Source: Stieleria sp. JC731 (GTDB lineage: Bacteria; Planctomycetota; Planctomycetia; Pirellulales; Pirellulaceae). From it: a stretch of DNA of 64,000 nucleotides. The notes beneath the pieces were generated by a model, which saw nothing but the letters and a program-made list of their open reading frames with translations, made no database searches and was not told the DNA's origin. This document shows, piece by piece, positions 16,602 through 24,880 of the stretch; position 1 is the first letter of the stretch, and each line of letters opens with the position of its first letter. The position numbers and the translations under genes were made by a program. Location of the stretch: NCBI RefSeq assembly GCF_020966635.1, contig NZ_JAJKFQ010000029.1:124001-188000 (forward strand), read 5' to 3'.

Positions 16602-18143
16602 ATGCCCGCCATGCTTGCTCTCGCAATTTTGCTTTCACTCGCCATTTCTCCACTGGCGTTCGCTCAACAATCACCGCCGCCGAATATCGTTTTGATTCTG
16701 TCGGATGATATGGGGTGGGCGGACCCTGGTTTTCAAGGCGGTGACAAAACGCTGACACCCAACATGGATGCGTTGGCTGAACAAAGCCTACGCATGACTC
16801 AGTTTTACGCTCATTCGGTTTGTGCACCAACACGAGCGGCACTGATGACGGGACGCTACGCCTTCCGAAATTGGATGGATTGGAGAAGCGAAGACTTCGG
16901 TAAACCAAGCTACCTCAAAAAACTCGGCTTGGAACTCGCACACAACGAAAAGGGTGAACCGACCCGAATGCTCCATGGGCTTCCTGGTCGCGAACACACG
17001 CTGGCAGAGGTGTTGCATGATGCAGGTTACTTCACTGCTTTGGTTGGGAAGTGGCACCTAGGTGAATGGCTCGACGAACAGCTACCTCGCGGCCAGGGCT
17101 TTGACCATCAGTACGGTCACTATGGCTGGGGCATTGACTACAACAACTACACAATACCTCACAACAGCCCGGCGACCTTCGCCGTCTATGATTGGCACCG
17201 CAATGGCCAGCCGGTTGACGAACAAGGCTACAGCACCGATCTGTTTGCCAATGAAGCCGTTCGACTTATTAGCGAACAGACCGCAGACAAACCGTTCTTT
17301 ATCTACGTTCCATTCAATGCCATCCATGGTCCTCTAGAAGACATCCCGCGCTACACCGATCGGCTTGATAAACGATCGGCAGCACTAAAATGCCTCGATG
17401 ATGCTGTTGGGCGTATCGTTTCATCCATTGACCAACATGGCTTTTCGGACAACACATTGGTCATCTTTGCCAATGACAATGGCGGCTTGACCGAGGAAGT
17501 CAATCGTCCGCTTCGTGGAACCAAGAACACGACTTTCGAAGGTGGTGTGCGTGTTGCGTGCCTCATGCGATGGCCTGACAAAATTAACGCGGGACAAACA
17601 AGCGATGAAATGATGCATGTCGTTGACCTCTTGCCAACACTGGCTTCGATCGCGGGCGCGACGACAGAACGATGCAGCAAGCTTGACGGTCTGGATCAAT
17701 CCGCCACTTTGCTTCACGGGGGAACGGGGGTTCGGAAAGAGATTGTCTATGAGGTCACCGGCAGCGTTCGATTACCCACGATTCGAATGGGAGACTACAA
17801 ACTAATGGGCGATATGCTTTTCAACCTCGCAGCAGACCCTGGTGAAAAGAATGACATCGCCAAGCAGAACCCCACCATCGTCGCAAAAATGAAAATGCGA
17901 CTGGAGCAGTACAGCGAACAACGCCCACCGTTGTCAGACATCATCGGCGATCCACCTGTGTTGATGGACCCGCCACAGCCCTATGTCTACGGTCAACAGG
18001 AAAACAAGAACGTTCCGCAGTGGCTAAAATCACGCGTTGATGCGGTTCGTGCTAAACAGCCGCAATCTTGGGCACCGGGTGAAACACCTTGGCCACAAGC
18101 TCCCACCGGCGCGACTATCAAGTATTCTGGTGATGGGCGTTAG
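16602..18143 (+). CDS. Secreted S1-family sulfatase
   Basis: About 513 residues from ATG 16602 (MPAMLALAILLSLAISPLAF then AQQ), which gives a clean signal peptide; the frame is open back to 16527. IVLILSDDMGWADPG holds the calcium-binding Asp pair, and SVCAPTRAALMTGRYAFR is the C-x-P-x-R motif whose Cys is converted to formylglycine. GKWHLGEW and FANDNGGLTEEVNRPLRGTK are later active-site blocks. It hydrolyses sulfate esters of an unknown polysaccharide or small molecule in the periplasm. The DUF4832-like secreted protein follows 84 bp downstream and may share its substrate. Confidence 0.92.
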   Translation: MPAMLALAILLSLAISPLAFAQQSPPPNIVLILSDDMGWADPGFQGGDKTLTPNMDALAEQSLRMTQFYAHSVCAPTRAALMTGRYAFRNWMDWRSEDFGKPSYLKKLGLELAHNEKGEPTRMLHGLPGREHTLAEVLHDAGYFTALVGKWHLGEWLDEQLPRGQGFDHQYGHYGWGIDYNNYTIPHNSPATFAVYDWHRNGQPVDEQGYSTDLFANEAVRLISEQTADKPFFIYVPFNAIHGPLEDIPRYTDRLDKRSAALKCLDDAVGRIVSSIDQHGFSDNTLVIFANDNGGLTEEVNRPLRGTKNTTFEGGVRVACLMRWPDKINAGQTSDEMMHVVDLLPTLASIAGATTERCSKLDGLDQSATLLHGGTGVRKEIVYEVTGSVRLPTIRMGDYKLMGDMLFNLAADPGEKNDIAKQNPTIVAKMKMRLEQYSEQRPPLSDIIGDPPVLMDPPQPYVYGQQENKNVPQWLKSRVDAVRAKQPQSWAPGETPWPQAPTGATIKYSGDGR

Positions 18144-18227
18144 CGACTTGTTGACTTTCAGGTCTGGCCTCTCACGTAGCCGCCCTAGTTTCCAGATTGA
18201 CCGTTCAGCTTGCATCATTCAAACCTC

Positions 18228-19634
18228 ATGGTGAAACCGATCTTCACGTTTCGATTTCTGGCCGCAGCCCTGGTGTACTGTGTCTTTTATTCAACACCGT
18301 TGTTTGGTCAGTCTTACGAACTGAAACCCTCGGCCAGTCCAGCTGACAACCCATTGAAGGGTTTGGTTCCCTATGCTCGACCGATGCCCAATCGCTTTCC
18401 GCACAGTATGGAGTTTCAATACTTTGCGTTAAGCGATTTGATGTTGGACATCGACAAGTTTGACTGGATACCTCTTGAAGAGTTGCTTGACGATGTGGCA
18501 TCTCGCGGAAACCAAGCCGTCGTCCGCGTCTACATGGAATACCCCGGTAAGGAAAAAGGCATTCCGAAATTCTTGGTTGACGGCGGCCTCAAAGTTCATC
18601 GCTACCTAAACACCAACACAGCACCTTTCCCACCGACCAAAGTGATCACGCCGGACTACGAGGATCCTCGGCTTCGAGAGGCGTTAAAGAACTTTATCGC
18701 CGCGTTTGGCAAACGCTATGACAACGATCCTCGACTGGCTTACATCACCGCGGGCCTACTTGGAACCTGGGGCGAATGGCACACCTATCCAAAAGACGAA
18801 CTGTGGGCGAGCAATCGAACACAATCGATCGTCCTTGATGCCTACGAAGCGGCATTCAAATCCACACCAGTGCTACTGCGGTATCCCGCCGGCCCGAACC
18901 ACTACGCGCAAGCCGAAAATGCAAGTCGAGCGATGGGATACCACGATGATTCCTTCGCATGGGCAACTCTTTCGACCGGACGCAAACAAGACGATTGGTT
19001 CTACATGCCCGCGTTGAAGACGGCTGGCAAACAGGCGACCGAAAAATGGACAACTCAACCGATCGGCGGTGAAATCCGACCAGAGGTCTGGGGAAAGATA
19101 TTCGACGATCAATCAACCTGGCCAAAGCAGGCACAAAGCTTCCACGATTGTGTTAGCCAAACGCACGCGACTTGGCTGATGGATACCGGGATGTTTCGTG
19201 AGCAGGCAAAGCCAGATCGAATGGCAACCGCACTCGCCGAAGTCCAACGGATGGGCTACGACTTTTACGTCCAACATGTGGACATCACGACATCGAAGAC
19301 CGGTTCTACTCAATTAAAGATTGACGTGATCAACCAAGGTGTCGCCCCGCTTTACGCCGACTGGGATACCGAAATCGCACTACTGAATTCGGAAAAGATA
19401 ATCGCCTATCGTCAAACCGACGATCAGCTTTCGTTTCGTGGCTTATTGCCATCGGCCGAGAAGCATTCGCTGACAACGACTTTCGAAGCACCATCAGAGG
19501 GCAGCTTCACGGTTCTTTTGCGAGTCATCAATCCTCTTAAAGGCGGCAAGCCGCTTCGCTTTGCCAACGAGGATCAAGACAAGTCCATTTCAGGTTGGTT
19601 AACACTGGGGCAATTGATCGTACAACCCGAATAA
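18228..19634 (+). CDS. Secreted protein resembling DUF4832 glycosidase-like family
   Basis: 468 residues from ATG 18228; an ATG six codons upstream is the alternative. The first ~29 residues (MVKPIFTFRFLAAALVYCVF...FGQS) form a signal peptide. NPLKGLVPYARP near residue 40, a barrel-like middle part with VVRVYMEYPGK and ITAGLLGTWGEWHTYP, and a C-terminal beta-rich module (from ~355) with LKIDVINQGVAPLYADWDTE fit the DUF4832 group (TIM-barrel-like domain plus a beta sandwich). The Trp/Glu-containing GLLGTWGEWH is typical of the putative catalytic face. Function unproven. It follows the sulfatase and is closed by a terminator. Confidence 0.65.
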   Translation: MVKPIFTFRFLAAALVYCVFYSTPLFGQSYELKPSASPADNPLKGLVPYARPMPNRFPHSMEFQYFALSDLMLDIDKFDWIPLEELLDDVASRGNQAVVRVYMEYPGKEKGIPKFLVDGGLKVHRYLNTNTAPFPPTKVITPDYEDPRLREALKNFIAAFGKRYDNDPRLAYITAGLLGTWGEWHTYPKDELWASNRTQSIVLDAYEAAFKSTPVLLRYPAGPNHYAQAENASRAMGYHDDSFAWATLSTGRKQDDWFYMPALKTAGKQATEKWTTQPIGGEIRPEVWGKIFDDQSTWPKQAQSFHDCVSQTHATWLMDTGMFREQAKPDRMATALAEVQRMGYDFYVQHVDITTSKTGSTQLKIDVINQGVAPLYADWDTEIALLNSEKIIAYRQTDDQLSFRGLLPSAEKHSLTTTFEAPSEGSFTVLLRVINPLKGGKPLRFANEDQDKSISGWLTLGQLIVQPE

Positions 19635-19681
19635 GAGCCCTTCCGATTGGCGGCTGACCGCACGGAAAGGCTCTCAGTTTT
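19635..19681 (+). terminator. Hairpin terminator after the DUF4832-like gene
   Basis: GAGCCCTTCCG (19635-19645) pairs with CGGAAAGGCTC (19663-19673) with one mismatch, followed by TCAGTTTT. It lies between two convergent genes. Confidence 0.65.
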
Positions 19682-19706
19682 GAAGCATTCGTCGTTCGTT
19701 CCGAAA

Positions 19707-22286
19707 CTAGCGATGGTTGCGAGACGATTGAGTGCTCGCCGTTTGCTGTGGCACCCAAGGCGTTCCGGCACGGAAAACTCGCTGATGGTACATCGCCAGT
19801 GAGCGAAGCGCGTGTCCTTTCGGCCCGATGCTCCAGTCATGATCCAAGTCTTTCGCCATCGCACGTAGCAGATAGCTGACAGCGGCAACCAATCGTCGAT
19901 CTTGCAATTGATCATCTGGTGTCACGGTCAACAACCATTCAACGATATGGCCGGTTGTCTGAATCTTGCGATCAACGTCGCCGTTATCGGCACGTCCCTC
20001 GAACCACGATGTGCTCATCGAACCGTCTCGGTTCTGCAGCGAGAACGCGTAGTCGATAAAATCGTTGGTATAGATTTCAGCCCGTTTCCAATGACCGTCG
20101 ATTGGCTTACCTTCGGCGCGACGTTTGCGTAGAGCGTGGGCATATCCCATCAATCGGTGAGTCCCGCCACATGCGGAGCCGACGATTGGTTCTTCCAATT
20201 CTTCTGCGATCAAGCGCTCGAAATCCCATTGGGATCCATCCGCACCAACCCAAGTCGCATCGGTGTCCAGGTAGTGTGAGAAGCCGATCAGCGTGAACGT
20301 TAGTTCGTTGTCTTCTTTGCAGCCCCGCTGCTCGGATTGAATCAACGCATCGACGCTGTACTTCATTTGCCCCGCATACAATGGATACTCCACCGGGACA
20401 TTGCACATTCCGAGGACCGCCAAGAACTGCGATTCATGGCCTTGAAGCCCAACACCACTTTTCGCTTTCAGTCCTTCGGCGTCGCTGGTTAGCAATCGTT
20501 GACCACGGCAAACGTTGTTGCCAGCGATCCAAGCGATCGCGCTGTATTGGCGATTGCCATTGCGGATCTGTGTGTCCGTTCCGAACACCATCAACTGGTG
20601 CATCATTCCCCAGTTGCTACGACCGTTGGCGACTTCGGGACGTTGATAGAAGTAACGCAGAACGCGCTCCATCGGTGCCCGCATGCTTGCGACGGTTCTA
20701 TTGGGAGTGATCTCGGTCGCAGGACGCCCACTGTAGTCCAGCTGAGTTTCCTCATCGGCAACTGCTTTGGGGCTGACCTCTTGGACAACTTCATCTTCGA
20801 CTGGAAGATCACCTACCTTGGCCGTCGCTCCGCCCAACGGTTCCATGTCATTCAGGTTGCCCTTGGGCAACGGCTTTAGATCCGCCGCATCGCCTGGCAG
20901 CTCTTGAAGCGTGTCGCGTCTTTCACGACGAGCAACCTTGGCTGATTCGCTTTCTGCTTGACTAGGCTTCGCAGAAATCCTCGCTTCGGGTTCGATCGAA
21001 TCCAACAGTTTCTCTGCCATCGCCTCCTTTTTCTCGGCAATGGAGTCGCGTTTCGCAGCGGCCTCGTTCAATGACATTGATCGGCGTTGTGGTGCAAGAC
21101 GCATTTCCGGTTCGGATTTTGGCAGCACGGCTTCGACCGATGGCTCCGGATCGGATAGCGGCTGTAGTGCAGCCTGGGGCTGCTCGAGCGACAGTTCGTC
21201 TTCGGCTGATGAACCCTCGGGCTCAGCTTCCATTGGAGCCGGCTGAACTGGATCAGGTCGGCTCGAATTGCGTGGAGCAAAGTCGTCTGCTTCGATTTCC
21301 GTCGGGGGAAGATCGGCGTGTGAAGGCAGATCTTCTAGTGCAGGCATCGTCGAAGCCGATGAACGATCAGCTGTCTCGAGTGTCAGCTTGGGTTCGACTG
21401 CTGGTGACTGAGCTGACTGTTTAGGTGCTGTTGCCGGTACGTCTTCGACCCGCTTAGGTTGCGATCGAACAGGCTGCGACTGTGCTTGCTGCGGGCTGAC
21501 TGCTGGCTGGCTGGCCTTTGGTGCTGCGGCTGACGAGCGTGCTTTCGGTGCAGGATCACGCAGGGGCGCAACTCGATTGATCGCATCGCGGGCAACCCAA
21601 TTGCTCTCGGTGATCAATGCGGGAACGTATTCCGATTTGGTATCCTGCGGAGCGACCGCGGGAACTTCCGAAGGTGGATCAACAGGGACATCGCCAACAG
21701 TTGCACCGCGTCCGCGCCAATTGCCAACCGAGGTCGACTGGCGAGCCTTTTGTAGCGCGCGAGCACCTGGAGTCTGAATCTCCTTCGCAGCTTCAGGTTC
21801 AGCTTTTGTCTCGCTGGAAGGCTTCGTTAGTGAAGGAAGCTTTGCATGTGAGCGCAACGCATCCAGCGGACTCGAAACAGGCTGAGCATTTACCTTACTG
21901 GGTTGCTGAACGGTCTTCAGCTGCTGCACCGTCTTGCTCTGAACAGGCTTCATCTGAACAGGCGGCTTGGCAGCTTCGTCGGTATTGGACTTTAGTGCGA
22001 CCGCGGGACTTGAATCTGATTTCTCGCTTTGGCTTGGTTTTCCAAGTTCCGACTTTGCTTCCGGTTTTGCACCATTCCGACCAGTCCATCCTTGATCAGC
22101 CGGAGCCGATTTGGTGATCTGATTCGCGGGTGCCAACAACTGCAATCCGTCGTCTGCGACGGCGATGTTGGCCCCCATCGAAATGGCAACAGATGACGCA
22201 ATTGCCGTCGTCGCATATCGCCACAGGTGGGCTCGGAGGCGAAGACGGCGGGTTGTTTTGATGCTTCGGGTCGGGCGGGTCAGCAC
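19707..22286 (-). CDS. Large secreted protein: disordered Pro/Ala/Glu-rich region plus conserved alpha-helical C-terminal domain
   Basis: 859 residues from GTG 22286, chosen because GGAG lies 8-9 nt upstream and the protein then begins with a basic N-terminus and a hydrophobic stretch ending SMGANIAVADD, a plausible signal peptide; the frame continues open to 22589 with unconvincing sequence. Residues ~50-530 are low complexity, rich in Pro, Ala, Ser, Glu, Lys and Gln, and surely disordered. The last ~330 residues are different: VLRYFYQRPEVANGRSNW, IAWIAGNNVCRGQRLLT, GCKEDNELTFTLIGFSHYLD and TTGHIVEWLLTVTPDDQLQD look like repeated helical hairpins of an alpha/alpha-toroid type domain. I recognise no catalytic motif. 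Probably a planctomycete-specific envelope protein. Confidence 0.7.
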   Translation of the reverse strand: MLTRPTRSIKTTRRLRLRAHLWRYATTAIASSVAISMGANIAVADDGLQLLAPANQITKSAPADQGWTGRNGAKPEAKSELGKPSQSEKSDSSPAVALKSNTDEAAKPPVQMKPVQSKTVQQLKTVQQPSKVNAQPVSSPLDALRSHAKLPSLTKPSSETKAEPEAAKEIQTPGARALQKARQSTSVGNWRGRGATVGDVPVDPPSEVPAVAPQDTKSEYVPALITESNWVARDAINRVAPLRDPAPKARSSAAAPKASQPAVSPQQAQSQPVRSQPKRVEDVPATAPKQSAQSPAVEPKLTLETADRSSASTMPALEDLPSHADLPPTEIEADDFAPRNSSRPDPVQPAPMEAEPEGSSAEDELSLEQPQAALQPLSDPEPSVEAVLPKSEPEMRLAPQRRSMSLNEAAAKRDSIAEKKEAMAEKLLDSIEPEARISAKPSQAESESAKVARRERRDTLQELPGDAADLKPLPKGNLNDMEPLGGATAKVGDLPVEDEVVQEVSPKAVADEETQLDYSGRPATEITPNRTVASMRAPMERVLRYFYQRPEVANGRSNWGMMHQLMVFGTDTQIRNGNRQYSAIAWIAGNNVCRGQRLLTSDAEGLKAKSGVGLQGHESQFLAVLGMCNVPVEYPLYAGQMKYSVDALIQSEQRGCKEDNELTFTLIGFSHYLDTDATWVGADGSQWDFERLIAEELEEPIVGSACGGTHRLMGYAHALRKRRAEGKPIDGHWKRAEIYTNDFIDYAFSLQNRDGSMSTSWFEGRADNGDVDRKIQTTGHIVEWLLTVTPDDQLQDRRLVAAVSYLLRAMAKDLDHDWSIGPKGHALRSLAMYHQRVFRAGTPWVPQQTASTQSSRNHR

Positions 22287-22376
22287 GAATAGGCTCCATC
22301 GAACGAATGCGCAAAGGTAGTCTCTGCTATCGGATCGAAGGCCTCGTAAATCCACCTTTAAACGGCTTGTGCTGAT

Positions 22377-22415
22377 GCAAAGAAAGGCCCCGCAACCTTG
22401 GTAAACTTTGCGGGC
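22377..22415 (-). terminator. Candidate terminator downstream of the murQ-kinase pair
   Basis: On the minus strand GCCCGCAA pairs with TTGCGGGGC around a 12-nt loop and is followed by CTTTCTTT. It lies about 250 bp after the kinase stop and about 100 bp before the next minus-strand gene. Confidence 0.45.
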
Positions 22416-22667
22416 AAGCGAAGATTGAATGCCAATAAATCGCTGAAAATGGCTCAAGCAAATTTGGAGATCGCCATCGCCATTTTGCGGTGACAGCCCC
22501 CACTGCAGATGCATCTGTCGGACCGATTTCCCACATCTGAATCGATCGTGGGAACTTTCTTTCAAGTCTTGAACAGACGCCAATGACATCGCCCAAGAAG
22601 ACGACTTCGCATCCGCGAACGGGATGCCACCAATGCTGATGAAACAGTGTCCACGTCTTCGCCGATG

Positions 22668-23624
22668 CTACTCGCTGCCCCGTGCGGCCAGACGCAACGA
22701 ACCCGCGACAGGGTTCATCACCACGACCGGTTTCAGATCAAACAAATGCAAAGCGGCAAGCAGCTGTTCGCGCAGCCGACGTTGATGGACAAGTATTCCG
22801 CCCGTCATCGCCAAAGTTGATCCACGTTGTAATTTCAATCGGTTTGCCAATGAACTGACATGGACGACCAGTTCGGACACCGCATGATCGAGGATTTTCG
22901 TTGCCGATGAGTCCCCCAGTTCCGCCGCTCGAAACACAATTTTGCTAAGCCCGGCGATATCCCGACGAGTCATCGCGGGATCGTAGATTCGATCGATAAT
23001 CTGCGATGGAATCGATAGATTCAGCTCGTGACAAAATGCGTCCAACATGGACGTCGGTGGGATTCGCCGATCGATGGCTCGTGCCACCGCGTCGAGCCCC
23101 GCCAGGGCGATGGCGTAACCGCTTCCTGGGTCCCCGATGATGGGTCCCCACCCGCCGACACGCCCGGATTCACCGTGACGATTCCGCCCCCACGCGAAGG
23201 AGCCAGTGCCAGCAATTAACGCAATCCCTGTGATCGACTCCGAAGCCGCAGCCAGCACAGGCAAAGCGTCGTCGACGACTCGAATTCGTGTGTTGGGAAA
23301 TCGTTTTTGCAACATCCCTTTGAGGGTTTCTTGTTCCTCATGCCGACCAGCCCCTGCAGCAGCAACACAGATACGGGCAAGTCTTTGGTTCGTCCCTTCC
23401 GAATCGTTCGCAACGTCATTGAGTGCCTGGTGGATCACTTCTCCTATCGTATCGGCAGCTGGTTGGAAGCCGACGACGCGAGGGTTCGCGCTTCCACCAA
23501 TGGCTTCTGAAATGGCGCGTATATCCAAGCCGTCGATAGTCTCGTGATCTCCGACCCAGGCGGCTGTTTTCGTACCGCCCGCGTCGACACCAACAAATAG
23601 TGGAGAATCATGCTCGCTAGTCAT
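22668..23624 (-). CDS. BadF/BcrA-type amino-sugar kinase (GlcNAc/MurNAc kinase candidate)
   Basis: 318 residues from ATG 23624, chosen because it overlaps the murQ stop as ATGA; the frame runs open to 23756 inside murQ. The phosphate-1 motif VGVDAGGTKTAAWVG is at residues 11-25, IALIAGTGSFAWGRN near 123 is the second phosphate loop, and GGWGPIIGDPGSGYAIALAG near 142 is characteristic of N-acetylglucosamine-kinase-like members of the ASKHA fold. MTGGILVHQ near 285 is the adenosine motif. Known relatives phosphorylate GlcNAc, and clostridial MurK of this family phosphorylates MurNAc and GlcNAc. Coupling to murQ makes MurNAc 6-phosphate the likely product; that is inference. Confidence 0.83.
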   Translation of the reverse strand: MTSEHDSPLFVGVDAGGTKTAAWVGDHETIDGLDIRAISEAIGGSANPRVVGFQPAADTIGEVIHQALNDVANDSEGTNQRLARICVAAAGAGRHEEQETLKGMLQKRFPNTRIRVVDDALPVLAAASESITGIALIAGTGSFAWGRNRHGESGRVGGWGPIIGDPGSGYAIALAGLDAVARAIDRRIPPTSMLDAFCHELNLSIPSQIIDRIYDPAMTRRDIAGLSKIVFRAAELGDSSATKILDHAVSELVVHVSSLANRLKLQRGSTLAMTGGILVHQRRLREQLLAALHLFDLKPVVVMNPVAGSLRLAARGSE

Positions 23625-24562
23625 GACGGAGCTCTTTGTCCAAGTTCGATAGCAGTCCGCAAGTGCCCCTTCGCTTGTCTCAGTAGCCGCTGTGCCTGTT
23701 CCATAGATACACCGCATTGATGGCAGACGACAGCTGTTTTCAAATCGCCGTCGCACTGTTCAAGGATGTGTTGAGCTTGCCCGATTGAGATGCCAGTGAT
23801 TCGCGACATCAAGCGTCTCGTCCGCGCGACAAGCTTTGTGTTGCTGGCGCGTAGATCAACCATCAAGTTGCCGTAGGTCTTGCCTAGCTGAACCATCACG
23901 CCGGTCGTTAGCATGTTCAAAATCATCTTTGTCGCCGTACCGGCCTTCATTCGTGTCGAACCGCTAATCAGTTCGGGACCGACGATTGGAGTGATCATCA
24001 ATGCGGCGATATTCGACAGTGGCGATCCTTCATTGCATGCCAACCCGATTGAGAACGCGTCGATGGAATTGGCATAGGTCAACCCTCCGATCACATAGGG
24101 CGTTCGCCCGCTGGTTGCGATCCCGACAACGACATCGAGGCTACAAAGCTTGACGCCGCGCAAATCATCCTCACCTCGCTGCGGAATGTCTTCGACGCCT
24201 TCGGCGGGACATCGCAGTGCCGAATCCCCGCCCGCTATTAATCCAACAACCAACTCAGGCGGCGTATTGAAAGTCGGCGGGCACTCCGATGCGTCGAGCA
24301 CACCCAACCGCCCAGAGGTTCCCGCACCGATGTAGACCAATCGCCCACCACGTCGTATTCGATCGGCGATAACATCGATGGCCTCGGAGATTGCCTGCTC
24401 TTGTTTGGCAACCGCTTCGGCAATCAATGCGTCTTCGCGATTGATCAATCGAACGATCTCCAGTGATGACAGCGTATCGATCTGATCAGAAAGCGGATTG
24501 ACGCTTTCGGTCGTGAGTCGTTCCAGTTGTTGATCGATCGAAAGTCCACTCATGGAGATCAT
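23621..24562 (-). CDS. murQ: N-acetylmuramic acid 6-phosphate etherase
   Basis: 313 residues. Removes the lactyl ether from MurNAc 6-phosphate, giving GlcNAc 6-phosphate and D-lactate. The SIS domain shows YIGAGTSGRLGVLDASECPP near residue 77, which includes the catalytic Glu of the DASE motif, and VVVGIATSGRTPYVIGGL near 145 as the second sugar-phosphate loop. GSTRMKAGTATKMILNMLTT near 202 is also diagnostic of MurQ against other SIS proteins. Length is close to the ~300 of E. coli MurQ. Its stop overlaps the kinase start as ATGA, and it is divergent from a NamZ-like gene across 318 bp. Confidence 0.94.
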   Translation of the reverse strand: MISMSGLSIDQQLERLTTESVNPLSDQIDTLSSLEIVRLINREDALIAEAVAKQEQAISEAIDVIADRIRRGGRLVYIGAGTSGRLGVLDASECPPTFNTPPELVVGLIAGGDSALRCPAEGVEDIPQRGEDDLRGVKLCSLDVVVGIATSGRTPYVIGGLTYANSIDAFSIGLACNEGSPLSNIAALMITPIVGPELISGSTRMKAGTATKMILNMLTTGVMVQLGKTYGNLMVDLRASNTKLVARTRRLMSRITGISIGQAQHILEQCDGDLKTAVVCHQCGVSMEQAQRLLRQAKGHLRTAIELGQRAPS

Positions 24563-24591
24563 CGCGAATATGAAATCAAGATGCCGCTGCT

Positions 24592-24602
24592 GTTATGATA
24601 AC
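24592..24602. promoter_or_regulatory. Short palindrome upstream of murQ
   Basis: GTTATGATAAC is a perfect inverted repeat with one central base, about 30 bp before the murQ start in the divergent murQ/namZ intergenic region. It is a possible operator, or a -10-like AT-rich element. Confidence 0.3.
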
Positions 24603-24754
24603 GTGCCAACGTTCCACCGTTTCAGTCGGTGGAATCGGTCACCGCGTCGACTTTCATTTTATCACTTGGTCCTATTAGCGAGCGCCTCCTCGAAGCCTCG
24701 TTGCCCATTTTTCGCCATCAAGTTTGCCTCCAAACGACCTGTTGATTTTCAGAT

Positions 24755-24849
24755 TTGATCGCTCACGAAATCGCCTCCTACTCCACAATACCAGCGGGAA
24801 TGAACGCGACCTTCACGGAGTTTAGGGCGACGATCGAAAACCGATAGGC
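24755..24849 (+). repeat. Dispersed ~95-bp repeat, copy 1
   Basis: Aligns along its length with 52656-52753: shared blocks are TTGATCG, CCTACTCCAC versus TCTACTCCAC, CCAGCGGGAA, TTCACGGAGT, AGGGCGAC/GGGGCGAC and GAAAACC. It sits just upstream of the namZ-like gene. No coding capacity is evident. Confidence 0.75.
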
Positions 24850-24880
24850 TGCTAAGCCCCACCATGGAAACAGCGTTCGC

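Noticed and set aside
22287-22589. 101-codon N-terminal extension of the secreted low-complexity protein
   Set aside because: A GTG with a GGAG ribosome-binding site at 22286 gives a proper signal peptide, and the extension contains a likely terminator hairpin.
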